Positions 53,736-63,365 are shown, counted from the stretch's first letter. The stretch: 64,000 nt of DNA from Bacillota bacterium (GCA_023392535.1 JAEVYY010000016.1:5581-69580), one strand, 5' to 3'. Program-made: numbers and translations. The notes: generated from the sequence alone by a model not told the origin.

Positions 53736-54492
53736 CTCTTTCTTGTATAATTTTTATATACTTTTGCAAGAGCTCAAATAATTGTTCCATTCTTTCCTCC
53801 GTAAATCTTAGGGATGGACCACTAACACTAACTCCAGCATATATTTTTCCTTCCCGATCAAAGATAGGAACACCGATGCATTTGATTCCAAACTCATGCT
53901 CCATATGGTCAATCGCATATCCTTTACTTCTGATCCATGCCAATTCCTCTTGTAATTTTTGGGGTTTGGTTATCGTATTTTCTGTATATGCTTTCATAGG
54001 TCTGTTGCTATATTCTATAATCTTCTCTTCTGGCAGATAGGCGAGCATTGCTTTTCCGATACCAGTACAATACATTTTCGCTTTTTCTCCCAGTAATGAC
54101 CTCATCAGACTCATTTTTTCAGCCGGATAGAATGCCTCTAAATATACCACTTCATCTTCATGCGGTATTCCTAAATATATTCTTTCATTGGTAAGATTCG
54201 CTAATTCCTGCATATATGGCTGCGCTACTTTCGTAATTGAAAAACTGTCTCCAAGTGCTCTGCTCAATGTAAAAATTCCTAGACCCAATTGGTATTTTCC
54301 TGTCTCATCCTCTTTTTCCAGATATCCCATCGCTTCATAAGTAGACAGTATATTATAGACATTGCTCTTATTTAGCCCCAGTATATTGCTAATTTGAGTT
54401 ACACCTAGTTTTGGACTTTGGGTAAAGCAATTTAAGACCATAATTGCTTTTTTTAAGCTGCTTACTTTAATTTCTTTATCTTCTCTATTCAT
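53731..54492 (-). CDS. IclR-family transcriptional regulator
   Basis: A 253-residue regulator. The N-terminal winged helix (about 10-70) has KKAIMVLNCFTQSPKLGVTQ and LNKSNVYNILSTYEAMGYLEK. The C-terminal effector-binding domain includes AYLPEEKIIEYSNRPM and the family's GYAIDHMEHEFGIKCIGVPI. It probably represses or activates the downstream sialidase-to-fucI operon, and itself. A perfect AGAACG-C-CGTTCT palindrome lies 20-32 nt upstream of the ATG. Confidence 0.95.
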   Translation of the reverse strand: MNREDKEIKVSSLKKAIMVLNCFTQSPKLGVTQISNILGLNKSNVYNILSTYEAMGYLEKEDETGKYQLGLGIFTLSRALGDSFSITKVAQPYMQELANLTNERIYLGIPHEDEVVYLEAFYPAEKMSLMRSLLGEKAKMYCTGIGKAMLAYLPEEKIIEYSNRPMKAYTENTITKPQKLQEELAWIRSKGYAIDHMEHEFGIKCIGVPIFDREGKIYAGVSVSGPSLRFTEERMEQLFELLQKYIKIIQERV

Positions 54493-54511
54493 ATTTTTTG
54501 TTCTCTATTGC

Positions 54512-54524
54512 AGAACGCCGTTCT
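54512..54524. promoter_or_regulatory. Candidate IclR operator
   Basis: A perfect 13-bp palindrome, AGAACG C CGTTCT, in the 189-nt divergent region between iclR-type and araC-type genes, close to the IclR start. A second dyad, TGAAA-CACGC-TTTCA, lies at 54559-54573. The rest of the region is AT-rich with no other clear signal. Confidence 0.5.
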
Positions 54525-54681
54525 CCTTTTTAGATGTTCTCAGTATAGTATACTTTTATGAAACACGCTTTCAAAATCATTCTCAATACGATTTTATACT
54601 TTTTATTGATTAATCTTAAAAAGTATGAAATAATACGAGTATCATAGCCCAGATTCTTATCATAAGCATTGGAGAAAAATA

Positions 54682-55593
54682 ATGTATGAATTATTTGACC
54701 AGTTTTCCTGGACCAAACAGAATAAGACCATAACAAAAGACCGACACAAGGTGCCAGCCCTTGGGAATTTTACGTATTGGAATTATACTACTTCACCAGC
54801 TCCTTCACCAATGCATTACCATTCTGATATTCTGGAGATACACTGCATGGTAAAGGGTAAACGCTATTCGCAGATTGAAGGAGAAGGAGCTATAAATAAT
54901 TATACTTACACAGGTAATGAAGCTTTTTTGACTTTTCCCTTTGAAATACATGGTAACGGAAGTCAGCCACAGACTCCATGTGAATTCTATGCTTTTCAAA
55001 TTATGATGCATGATCCTAATGAGATGCTTGGTTTAAACAAAGAGTATAGCAACTCCTTATGCAAGGTATTACTGGCTCTAAAACATCGTCATCTGCAATT
55101 AGGACATAGTCATCTTCAATATCTTAGAACGGCATTTACTTTCTTTTCTGATATGACAGCTCCTTCCATACAGTTAGGTGTTCAGTTTTTGACTTGTTTC
55201 TTATTCAGCCTTCAATACCTGACTCCGATTGAAGATTCCCAAATCAAAGCAATTGATGAACGCATTCATCAAGCCATTATTTATTTGAATCAAAACATTA
55301 AGGAACCCTTGCAGCTTTGCGACTTAGCGGAAGTTTCTGGTTATTCTCTCTCCCGGTTCAAGGTCAAGTTTAAAAATGAGGTCGGTATTACTCCCGCAGA
55401 ATATATTACACTTCAAAAACTAGAGTATGCAAAAAAAGAATTGCTTGAAACAAATATCAGTATTACTGATCTTGCCTATTCACTGGGATTTTCTTCCAGT
55501 AATTACTTTAGCTCTGTTTTCAAAAAAATGATGAATGATACTCCAAAAGGCTTCAGAGCCAATTTTTCTTCCGTTTATCATTTTAAAAAATAA
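54682..55593 (+). CDS. AraC-family regulator with cupin sensor
   Basis: A 303-residue regulator on the plus strand. The N-terminal cupin domain (about 1-140) includes HYHSDILEIHCMVKGKRYSQ. The C-terminal DNA-binding domain has LAEVSGYSLSRFKVKFKNEV and a second-helix signature LAYSLGFSSSNYFSSVFKK. GGAG precedes the ATG. It is followed after 114 nt by dpaA in the same direction and is the likely local controller of dpaA-dpaB-asnB, or acts on the divergent operon. Confidence 0.92.
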   Translation: MYELFDQFSWTKQNKTITKDRHKVPALGNFTYWNYTTSPAPSPMHYHSDILEIHCMVKGKRYSQIEGEGAINNYTYTGNEAFLTFPFEIHGNGSQPQTPCEFYAFQIMMHDPNEMLGLNKEYSNSLCKVLLALKHRHLQLGHSHLQYLRTAFTFFSDMTAPSIQLGVQFLTCFLFSLQYLTPIEDSQIKAIDERIHQAIIYLNQNIKEPLQLCDLAEVSGYSLSRFKVKFKNEVGITPAEYITLQKLEYAKKELLETNISITDLAYSLGFSSSNYFSSVFKKMMNDTPKGFRANFSSVYHFKK

Positions 55594-55707
55594 AAAACGT
55601 TCTTTACAAATACGACTGATTGAATCACGAATATCTTGTTCTTTCTTTACATCATCCCATCACAAATCTGACCTCTCTTCATATATTGTAGAAAAGGGGG
55701 TGAAAAT

Positions 55708-56550
55708 ATGTCCAATAAACCGGCAATCGGATTTTTCGGCGGTGACCAGCGTCAGGTATCGATGGCACAAACATTTCTCCAAATGGAATACTCCATACTC
55801 TCTTATAAAATGGCAGCTTCCAATTCACATGAAAATTATAAGGAATTGCATTCTCTGAAAGAATTGTGCCAGGCTTGTCAATATCTTATTGGTCCAATTC
55901 CCTTAACAAATTCTGAATTTTCCGTTTTAGACTTGGCAAATTCCTTAACAAATAAGAACATTCTGATCGGAGGTGTGATACCCTCTGACTTAGCTGATTC
56001 CTGTAATCAAAAAGGGATTCTTTATTATGATCTAATGAAAAATGAAAAGGTAGCCATATTGAACAGCATTGCTACTGCAGAAGGTACTATCATGGAAGCC
56101 ATAAGAAACAGTGATATCAATCTCCATGGAAGTAACTGTCTTGTCTTGGGATATGGTCGTTGTGGTAAGGTACTTTCTCAAAAATTAAAAGGAATGAATG
56201 CGTCCGTCACAGTTGGAGCCAGATCAGACGAAATGCTGGCTTTTGCAGAAGCCTCTGGACATCAAACGATTCATTTATCAGATATCAACGTGGTCTTGCC
56301 AAACTATGACTTTATATTTAACACAATACCTGCAATGGTATTAGATCAAAAAAAACTAGAACTTGTAAAGCAGAATGTAACTATCATAGATATTGCATCT
56401 TCTCCAGGGGGTATTGATTATAAATTTGCGTTACAAGAAAATATGAAAGCTAAACTCTTCCCTGGACTGCCTGGAAAGGTATCTCCTAAGACTTCTGCAG
56501 ATATTTTAGTAAATGAAATCATCACATTAATGAAAGAAGGAATAAGATGA
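55708..56550 (+). CDS. dpaA: Dipicolinate synthase subunit A
   Basis: A 280-residue subunit of the enzyme that oxidises dihydrodipicolinate to dipicolinate, the Ca2+ chelate of spore cores. The N-terminal domain begins with IGFFGGDQRQVSMAQTFL, typical of SpoVFA, and the Rossmann NAD(P) site has CLVLGYGRCGKVL (about 144-156). It is followed by TVGARSDE and a conserved IDIASSPGGIDY. GGGGGTG precedes the ATG. Its stop overlaps the start of dpaB (ATGA). It is unusual to find it on an integrated island among sugar genes. Confidence 0.95.
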   Translation: MSNKPAIGFFGGDQRQVSMAQTFLQMEYSILSYKMAASNSHENYKELHSLKELCQACQYLIGPIPLTNSEFSVLDLANSLTNKNILIGGVIPSDLADSCNQKGILYYDLMKNEKVAILNSIATAEGTIMEAIRNSDINLHGSNCLVLGYGRCGKVLSQKLKGMNASVTVGARSDEMLAFAEASGHQTIHLSDINVVLPNYDFIFNTIPAMVLDQKKLELVKQNVTIIDIASSPGGIDYKFALQENMKAKLFPGLPGKVSPKTSADILVNEIITLMKEGIR

Positions 56551-57134
56551 CTATACAAGGAAAAAATGTGGGTATTGCCCTAACTGGATCCTTTTGTACA
56601 TTTCATAAGGTTTTTCCTCAAATCGAGCGTCTACTGGCAGAAAAAGCCAATGTATATACTATTTTTTCAGAACGTTCCCAAACTACAGATACAAGATTTG
56701 GAAAAGCGGACGATTTTCTTAGGAAAGCCGAAGAAATTACCGGAAACAAACCAATTACAACCCTTACCGAAGCAGAAAAGCTAGGTCCGAACAATCTGCT
56801 TGATATTATTGCCATTGCTCCTTGCACCGGCAATACGCTGGCAAAAATGACAAATGCAGTAACCGACTCCGCTGTACTTATGGCGACTAAGGGACTGTTA
56901 AGAAATAATAAACCAATTGTTATCACTTTATCTACCAATGATGCTCTTAGTAATAATTTAAAAAATATCGGAATACTTATAAATACAAAAAATATCTATT
57001 TCGTACCATTTGGTCAGGATAACTATAAGGGCAAACCAAACTCTATGATGGCTGACTTTGATTTACTCCTTCCTACTTTGGAAGAAGCTTTAGATGGGAG
57101 ACAACTACAGCCAGTTATTCTAACACCACAATAA
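56547..57134 (+). CDS. dpaB: Dipicolinate synthase subunit B
   Basis: A 195-residue flavoprotein-fold subunit (SpoVFB) that pairs with DpaA. The N terminus VGIALTGSFCTFHKVFPQIE and the central IAPCTGNTLAKMTNAVTDSA are typical of the family. It starts within the dpaA stop codon (ATGA overlap), so the two are translationally coupled. Twenty-five nt later asnB begins. Confidence 0.95.
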   Translation: MTIQGKNVGIALTGSFCTFHKVFPQIERLLAEKANVYTIFSERSQTTDTRFGKADDFLRKAEEITGNKPITTLTEAEKLGPNNLLDIIAIAPCTGNTLAKMTNAVTDSAVLMATKGLLRNNKPIVITLSTNDALSNNLKNIGILINTKNIYFVPFGQDNYKGKPNSMMADFDLLLPTLEEALDGRQLQPVILTPQ

Positions 57135-57159
57135 AAAACTATAAAAATGGAGGAAAACT

Positions 57160-59010
57160 ATGTGTGGAATATCCGGTTTTTGCAATTTGGAAGCCGACTA
57201 CGGAAAGAATTATCCTAAGTGGCATACAGTCTTAAATAATATGAAACAGGCTCTTACGCACCGAGGGCCTGACGATGAGGGAGAATTGCTCTTACCGCAA
57301 GTGGGACTCTCACATAGAAGACTTTCCATTATTGATCTGAACAAAGGAAAACAGCCAATGACGCGGGAAAAAAATGGCTGTTCTTATACCATTATTTACA
57401 ATGGTGAGCTTTATAACACTTCAGAACTTCGCGAAAACCTGATCCGCATGGGCTATCTTTTTAAGACACATTGTGATACAGAGGTCGTTCTGATTGGATA
57501 TATGGCCTTTGGAATAGCATTTATCAAACAGATGAATGGAATTTTTTCTTTTGCTATCTGGGATGATAATCAACATTCCCTTTATCTGGTACGTGACCGG
57601 TTGGGGGTAAAACCCTTATTTTATACCCTGCTAGATCACACACTTATTTTTGGTTCTGAAATAAAAGCATTATTTGAATATCCAGAATTCCATCCCCGTA
57701 TTGATTCCCGTGGTCTTTGTGAAGTATTTGGTCTCGGCCCCGCTAAATCATATGGATCTGGTGTATTTAAGGATGTGTATGAAGTTCTACCTGGAAATGT
57801 CCTATTATTCAATTTTTCCGGCATTCATGAAGAACCTTACTGGAGTCTTATAAGTACTCCCCATGAAGATTCCTTTGCGGAAACGGTAGAGAAGACTTCC
57901 TTTCTTTTGCAAGACGCCGTAAAAAGACAGATGATCTCTGATATTCCTATCTGCACCTTCCTATCTGGAGGCGTAGATTCCAGTCTGATTACTGCAATCT
58001 GTGCCAATGAACTAAAACTTAAAAATAAACAAATAAAAAGCTACTCGTTTGATTTTATAGATAATGACAAGAATTTTAAATCGAATTCCTTTCAACCCTC
58101 TCAGGATCGTCCCTATGTTGATATTATGGTTGCTGCCACAGGGAGCAACCATACTTATTTAGAATGTGATAATCTGCATCTGGCAGATAATTTGTACAAT
58201 GCCGTTGATGCAAGAGATCTCCCCAATATGGCTGATGTCGAATCTTCTCTTCTTTATTTTTGCAGTAAAGTAGCAGTCCATACTAAGGTCGCTCTGACTG
58301 GTGAATGCGCGGATGAAATCTTCGGAGGATATCCATGGTTTCACAATCCTGAGATTATGGAATCTAATGCTTTTCCGTGGTCCAGAAATCTGGACACCAG
58401 AAAGCAACTTTTATCTAAGGATTTGCTTTCCTCCATTGATCTTGATGGTTATGTTCAGGCGGCTTATGAAAAATCAATTGCCGAGACTCCACGCCTTATT
58501 GGAGAAGATAACATAGAAGCACGCCGTAGAGAAATCGCATATCTCAATCTTAAATGGTTTATGATAACATTACTTGACCGTATGGATCGCTGCAGTATGT
58601 ATTCCGGACTGGAAGCCAGAGTACCTTTTGCCGATCATCGCATAATCGAATATATTTGGAATGTTCCTTGGCATATGAAAGCACCGAATGGTGTTGTAAA
58701 AGGACTACTTCGCGAAGCAGGAAAAGGTCTGGTTCCGGATGAAATTCTATATCGGAGAAAAAGTCCCTATCCAAAGACGTATCATCCTGATTATGAAAAA
58801 ATGTTAGGCAACCGTTTATTGGATGTTCTTTCCAATCCGAATGCAGCGATTCATCCTTTGGTCGATTGCAAAAAAATACGTACTTTTTTGTCTTCACCAT
58901 CAGATTATGGAAAACCTTGGTACGGACAATTAATGGCTGGACCACAATTAATTGCTTATTTGTTACAGGTTAATTATTGGCTGGAAAAATATAACGTGGA
59001 ATTGGTTTGA
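57160..59010 (+). CDS. asnB: Glutamine-hydrolysing asparagine synthetase family protein
   Basis: A 616-residue class II glutamine amidotransferase plus synthetase. The N-terminal nucleophile Cys2 (MCGISGFCN) leads the glutaminase domain with RGPDDEGELLL and YNGELYN. The synthetase domain has the PP-loop FLSGGVDSSLI (about 266-276) and GECADEIFGGYPWF. It is like AsnB/AsnO and could convert aspartate to asparagine, but homologues also amidate other carboxylates in biosynthetic clusters. Its co-direction and tight spacing with dpaAB are odd. GGAGG precedes the ATG. Confidence 0.93.
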   Translation: MCGISGFCNLEADYGKNYPKWHTVLNNMKQALTHRGPDDEGELLLPQVGLSHRRLSIIDLNKGKQPMTREKNGCSYTIIYNGELYNTSELRENLIRMGYLFKTHCDTEVVLIGYMAFGIAFIKQMNGIFSFAIWDDNQHSLYLVRDRLGVKPLFYTLLDHTLIFGSEIKALFEYPEFHPRIDSRGLCEVFGLGPAKSYGSGVFKDVYEVLPGNVLLFNFSGIHEEPYWSLISTPHEDSFAETVEKTSFLLQDAVKRQMISDIPICTFLSGGVDSSLITAICANELKLKNKQIKSYSFDFIDNDKNFKSNSFQPSQDRPYVDIMVAATGSNHTYLECDNLHLADNLYNAVDARDLPNMADVESSLLYFCSKVAVHTKVALTGECADEIFGGYPWFHNPEIMESNAFPWSRNLDTRKQLLSKDLLSSIDLDGYVQAAYEKSIAETPRLIGEDNIEARRREIAYLNLKWFMITLLDRMDRCSMYSGLEARVPFADHRIIEYIWNVPWHMKAPNGVVKGLLREAGKGLVPDEILYRRKSPYPKTYHPDYEKMLGNRLLDVLSNPNAAIHPLVDCKKIRTFLSSPSDYGKPWYGQLMAGPQLIAYLLQVNYWLEKYNVELV

Positions 59011-59033
59011 TTCTAATTCATTTTCATGCTTAA

Positions 59034-59066
59034 AAAGGGAAACCAATTACAAATCGGTTTCCCTTT
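59034..59066. terminator. Bidirectional terminator between asnB and the 6-phospho-beta-glucosidase gene
   Basis: AAAGGGAAACC / GGTTTCCCTTT with an 11-nt loop, lying between convergent genes. Short A/T runs flank both sides. Confidence 0.8.
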
Positions 59067-59084
59067 CATTTAGAGCAACGAATA

Positions 59085-60524
59085 TTAATTTTTTTCGTTA
59101 TAGAGGGCAATTAAGTTCTTATACCATTCAAAGCTTTTCTTTTTCTTTCGTTCATACGTTCCGTTTCCTTTGTTATCACGATCTACATAGATAAATCCAT
59201 ATCTTTTACTCATTTCACCCGTTGTAAAGGAAACGGGATCAATACATCCCCATGTCGTGTATCCTATGACATCCACACCATCTATTTCAATCGCTTTTTG
59301 CATTTCTTTGATGTGGGCATCCAGGTACGCAATCCGATTGTCATCATGGATCGTTCCATCCTCTTCTATGGTATCCACTGCTCCCAGTCCATTCTCTACA
59401 ATGAATAAAGGAATTTCATAACGGTCATATAGATGATTTAAATAATAACGTAAGCCCACGGGATCGATTGTCCAACCCCATTCGGAAATTTCCAGATAGG
59501 GATTTTTAACAGCCTCCGCAGCTCCCGATCCAATCATATCCGTACCTACCATTTGAATCTTAGGATCTGCAGAAACGGTATTGGTCAGATAGTAACTAAA
59601 TCCAATAAAATCAACTTTTCCATTTTTAAGAATTTCTACGTCTTCCTGTTTGATCTCAATGTTGACATCATTCTCTTTCCAATATTGATAGATCGAATTT
59701 GGATAATGTCCTCTCACATGTACATCTGTAAACATCATCTGTATCTGGTCCGCCTTCATGGCTTTTACAATATCCTTTGGATTACAGGTATGGGGATATA
59801 CAGGCATCGCTGCAATCATACATCCAATCTGAAAATCCGGATTGATCTCATGCCCTAATTTCACAGTCTTTGCACTCGCCAAGAATTGATAATGAACTGC
59901 CTGATACATCGTCTGCAGTCTGTTCTCATTTTCTTTATATAAAATGCCAGAATTAGTAAATGCATAAATAGGGTCGGAAATGATGGTTTGATTATTAATT
60001 TCATTAAAGGTCATCCAGTACTTTACCTTATCCTTATAGCGTTCCATCACTGTTTTACTAAACCGTATAAAAAAATTGATTAGTTCCGGATTTCTCCATC
60101 CTCCATATTCTTTTACCAGATAATAAGGCATTTCGAAATGAGACAGGGTAATAACTGGCTCTATGTGATAACGTAATAATTCGTCAAACAGCTCATCATA
60201 GAACTGCAATCCTTTTTCATTTGGAAGTTTTTCATCTCCTCTTGGAAAAATGCGTGTCCATGCAATACTTGTCCGAAAACAGCGAAATCCCATTTCTGCA
60301 AGAAGAGGAATATCCTTTTTATACATTTCTGCAAATTTGACGGCATCATGATTGGGATAATAGTTTCCTTCTTTCACACCATCCGTAATTTCACGCGGTG
60401 TGTGGCAGGAACCTACTGTCATGACATCTGCTATGCTAAGTCCTTTTTGGTCCAGCTGATAAGCTCCTTCCACTTGATGAGCTGCCACCGCTCCTCCCCA
60501 CAAAAAGTTTTTTCTTATTCTCAT
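59085..60524 (-). CDS. bglA: GH1 6-phospho-beta-glucosidase
   Basis: An enzyme of about 480 residues hydrolysing phosphorylated beta-glucosides delivered by the PTS. GH1 landmarks are FLWGGAVAAHQVEGAY near the N terminus, the acid/base Glu in MTFNEINN and the nucleophile Glu in FIVENGLGA. The phosphate-binding signature SKRYGFIYVD supports the 6-phospho type. The open frame starts at 60548; AAGGAGG before the ATG ending at 60524 fits better. It lies 34 nt after bglP in the same operon. Confidence 0.95.
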   Translation of the reverse strand: MRIRKNFLWGGAVAAHQVEGAYQLDQKGLSIADVMTVGSCHTPREITDGVKEGNYYPNHDAVKFAEMYKKDIPLLAEMGFRCFRTSIAWTRIFPRGDEKLPNEKGLQFYDELFDELLRYHIEPVITLSHFEMPYYLVKEYGGWRNPELINFFIRFSKTVMERYKDKVKYWMTFNEINNQTIISDPIYAFTNSGILYKENENRLQTMYQAVHYQFLASAKTVKLGHEINPDFQIGCMIAAMPVYPHTCNPKDIVKAMKADQIQMMFTDVHVRGHYPNSIYQYWKENDVNIEIKQEDVEILKNGKVDFIGFSYYLTNTVSADPKIQMVGTDMIGSGAAEAVKNPYLEISEWGWTIDPVGLRYYLNHLYDRYEIPLFIVENGLGAVDTIEEDGTIHDDNRIAYLDAHIKEMQKAIEIDGVDVIGYTTWGCIDPVSFTTGEMSKRYGFIYVDRDNKGNGTYERKKKKSFEWYKNLIALYNEKN

Positions 60525-60558
60525 ATTTCCTCCTTTTATTTGATTCATTCCAAGCCTA

Positions 60559-62397
60559 TTATCGATGTATTACGTTCATTATGGTTGTTGCTTTCGTCAC
60601 TTCTTTCTGATCTTCTACCACAACATCCAAAAAATCAGATGTATTAACAACCACTACCGGAGTAACTGTGGAATATCCTTCCGCTTCAATTTTGTCCTTT
60701 TGAAAAGCCACCAGGAGTTCTCCTTTTTTGATTGCAGTTCCTTCCTTTATTTTGACATCGAAATACTTTCCATCTAACGCAACTGTATCAATACCAATAT
60801 GAATCAGTATTTCAACACCCTTGTGACTCTTCACTCCTATTGCGTGCTTGGTTGGAAATACCGTGGTTACAACTCCATCGACTGGTGCATATACCTCTCC
60901 TATTTCTGGTTCAATTGCAATACCCACTCCCATAGCTCCTGATGCAAACACTTCATCCTTAATTTCGTTTTGAGGAGCCATTTTCCCTAACAGTGGTGCC
61001 GCTATTTCTTCCACTGAAATTTCAGTATCCTCTTTTTTTTCCTCTTTTCCATCCTCTTCTTTCAGATCTTCTTCCGTAAACCCAAAGAAAAAGGTCAACA
61101 CTACGCCCAGAATCAGCGCTATTCCTATTCCTAATAAATAGCCATAAAATGGGGTATATACAGGCATTGAGAAAACATTATGAAATACATAGGCATTACA
61201 GGTAACACCTAATGCCCCACAGATTGCTCCTCCTATCCCACCTGAAATTGCCACAATCGGAATCAGTCTTTTATATCTTAGAATAATTCCGTATACGATC
61301 GGCTCGGTTACACCTGCCAACAATCCGGTCAGAGCTGCCGGGCCTGCTAATGCTCTCCCTTTACCATGCTTTTTTGCCCGTAAAAACAAACCGATTGCAA
61401 TCCCTATCTCAGCAAATACTGCTGCGACCGCTGCTCCTTCAATCGGATCTCCTCCAATGACCGCAAGATTCTGTAACGTAATTGGTGTAAATCCCCAATG
61501 CAATCCGAACACTACCATGAATGGCATTCCGCCGCCAAGAACCGCACCTGCCAATAATTTATTTCTTGCGATTAACCACATGATTCCATTTGAAACGATA
61601 TCACCTATGGTTGTTCCAATCGGTCCAAATAGAATCACGGTCAATGGGACCATAACAAGTAAAGAAATCATAGGTACTAAAAATAATTGCACATCTTTCC
61701 ACACCACTTTCATCAGTCCTTTGTGTAAGACTGCATAGATAGCCATCGCTACAAAAATAGGAAAGACTGTAGCATGATAGTCGATCGGGACAACGGAGAG
61801 TCCCATAAAGTTAACTCCTTCTCCGCCAATTAACGCCGTAAAATTGGGGTCAAGCAATGCCGCCCCAATTGCACCACCCACATAAGGATTCGCATTCATT
61901 TTAATGGCAAGAGTAATCCCTAAAAAGATCGGTAAAAAACAAAAGACAGAGTTACCTGCTGCCGATACTATCGCATAAGTAGTAGAGGCATCAGACAGCC
62001 AACCTAAAGATGTAAGTACCGTTAACAGAGCCTTAATCATACCTGCACCTGCCATGGCTGGAATGATCGGAGAAAAAGCGCCCGATATCACAGAAAATAT
62101 CGTTTCAGGAATGGAACTCTTTTCTTGTTTTTCCTTCTTTTCCCCAGTCTTCAGTCCGAGTTTTGTAATGATTGCTGCATAATAATCAGATACTTTATTT
62201 CCAATCACTACCTGATACTGTCCACCGCTTACAACAACGGAAAGAACATCTGGCATAGCAGAGAGCAATTCTTTATCTGCCTTCGTATTATTTTTTAAGG
62301 TAAATCGCAATCTTGTAGCACAATGTACAAGGTCAATTACATTTTCTTTCCCACCTACGTGCTGAATTATTTGTTCAGCTTCTTTTTCATATTTCAT
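60559..62397 (-). CDS. bglP: Beta-glucoside PTS enzyme IIBCA
   Basis: A 612-residue single-chain permease and phosphotransferase. EIIB has the phospho-cysteine Cys26 in VHCATRLRFTL. EIIC (about 105-450) holds ten or so membrane segments and the sugar-site GVTEPIVYGIILRY. EIIA at the C terminus has the phospho-His region GVEILIHIGIDTVALDGKYF. It imports and phosphorylates aryl- or cello-type beta-glucosides for BglA. GAGGTG precedes the ATG. Confidence 0.96.
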   Translation of the reverse strand: MKYEKEAEQIIQHVGGKENVIDLVHCATRLRFTLKNNTKADKELLSAMPDVLSVVVSGGQYQVVIGNKVSDYYAAIITKLGLKTGEKKEKQEKSSIPETIFSVISGAFSPIIPAMAGAGMIKALLTVLTSLGWLSDASTTYAIVSAAGNSVFCFLPIFLGITLAIKMNANPYVGGAIGAALLDPNFTALIGGEGVNFMGLSVVPIDYHATVFPIFVAMAIYAVLHKGLMKVVWKDVQLFLVPMISLLVMVPLTVILFGPIGTTIGDIVSNGIMWLIARNKLLAGAVLGGGMPFMVVFGLHWGFTPITLQNLAVIGGDPIEGAAVAAVFAEIGIAIGLFLRAKKHGKGRALAGPAALTGLLAGVTEPIVYGIILRYKRLIPIVAISGGIGGAICGALGVTCNAYVFHNVFSMPVYTPFYGYLLGIGIALILGVVLTFFFGFTEEDLKEEDGKEEKKEDTEISVEEIAAPLLGKMAPQNEIKDEVFASGAMGVGIAIEPEIGEVYAPVDGVVTTVFPTKHAIGVKSHKGVEILIHIGIDTVALDGKYFDVKIKEGTAIKKGELLVAFQKDKIEAEGYSTVTPVVVVNTSDFLDVVVEDQKEVTKATTIMNVIHR

Positions 62398-62445
62398 CTT
62401 ATCACCTCATAGTTTATATTGGCTCTGGTCACCCAGATACAAAAA

Positions 62446-62500
62446 TGACCTTAAAAAACCCGAAGTGCCCGCGGATACACTTCTACGTTTTTCAAGGTCA
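62446..62500 (-). terminator. Antitermination-controlled terminator before bglP
   Basis: On the minus strand TGACCTTGAAAAAC pairs with GTTTTTTAAGGTCA around a GAAGTG/CACTTC inner stem, followed by ATTTTTG. Its 5' arm overlaps the RAT site at 62494-62523, so LicT binding should block it. Confidence 0.85.
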
Positions 62501-62523
62501 CGCCTGCCGTACAGTAACGATCC
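62494..62523 (-). promoter_or_regulatory. RAT antiterminator site for LicT, before bglP
   Basis: The minus-strand sequence GGATCGTTACTGTACGGCAG then GCGTGACC matches the ribonucleic-antiterminator consensus GGATTGTTACTG...GGCAG...ACC of the LicT/BglG family. It lies 98-127 nt upstream of the bglP start. Confidence 0.9.
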
Positions 62524-62525
62524 TG

Positions 62526-63365
62526 TTATTTATGTTTTAACATAATCCGATTTAAATGTAAGGTCAAATACAACAATTCATCCTCACTGATTATCCACGC
62601 ATAAGTGGTTTCTAGATACTTCTTAATCCTAGTAGCACAGGCATAATCTTTCGGACACTTTACTTTAATAACAGATAATAGTGCCGTGTTGTCTTCCAGA
62701 CATTCTCCTTGCAACTGCCGTTTCACAAAATACCTAAGGTGTGAAATAAACCTGCTATAGTCCAAAGACGATTCATTTACTTCTACATTGTAATAGTATC
62801 TTACAATATCCAATACCCCGTCAATAATTTTCGTGGTTAACAATGTCTCTTCCATATTGCTCATTTCTATATGTGCATTCACAAAATGCATGGCTATAAA
62901 GGAAGCTTCCGTATCTGGAATATCGTAATTCGTTTTCTCTCTCAGATAACTAACCGCTTTTCTGCTATACTCATATTCTTCCGGATAGATACTCTTTATT
63001 TCCCAATGTAACGGATTCAGATAGACTTCTCCTGCTTTCATTCTTTGCAGCAAATAACTGAGATGATCTGCAAGTGTTATGAGTATTCCATCATTTAACT
63101 GATAAGTAAGTTCCTCTTTGCCCTTTTGCACAATTTCGCTGGCGAGCTCAATATGCTCTAAGGGAATTTCATTCGCAAGTTTATCAAACACCGAAACCGA
63201 TTTTCCATCTTGAAAAAGAAATATTTTCTCTATCTTACAATCATCAATGGAATCTTCGGGAAATTTATGATACCCAATGCCTTTACCCATTATAACCGCT
63301 TCCTGTTGGTTATTGTCCACACACAGGACTACATTATTGTTAAAGACTTTCTTAACACGTCGCAT
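62526..63365 (-). CDS. licT: PRD-domain transcriptional antiterminator (LicT/BglG family)
   Basis: A 279-residue RNA-binding regulator. The N-terminal CAT domain (about 1-55) starts with VFNNNVVLCVDN and IMGKGIGYHKFPEDSID. Two PTS-regulation domains follow, PRD1 (about 65-170) and PRD2 (about 175-279), with phosphorylatable His residues such as in ADHLSYLLQRM and IAMHFVNAHIEM. It binds the RAT sites upstream of bglP and of its own gene, linking expression to PTS status. GGGAGG precedes the ATG. Confidence 0.96.
   Translation of the reverse strand: MRRVKKVFNNNVVLCVDNNQQEAVIMGKGIGYHKFPEDSIDDCKIEKIFLFQDGKSVSVFDKLANEIPLEHIELASEIVQKGKEELTYQLNDGILITLADHLSYLLQRMKAGEVYLNPLHWEIKSIYPEEYEYSRKAVSYLREKTNYDIPDTEASFIAMHFVNAHIEMSNMEETLLTTKIIDGVLDIVRYYYNVEVNESSLDYSRFISHLRYFVKRQLQGECLEDNTALLSVIKVKCPKDYACATRIKKYLETTYAWIISEDELLYLTLHLNRIMLKHK

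Noticed and set aside
54559..54573. CcpA cre site (TGAAACACGCTTTCA)
   Set aside because: It has one base too many between the half sites compared with the cre consensus; kept only as a generic dyad.
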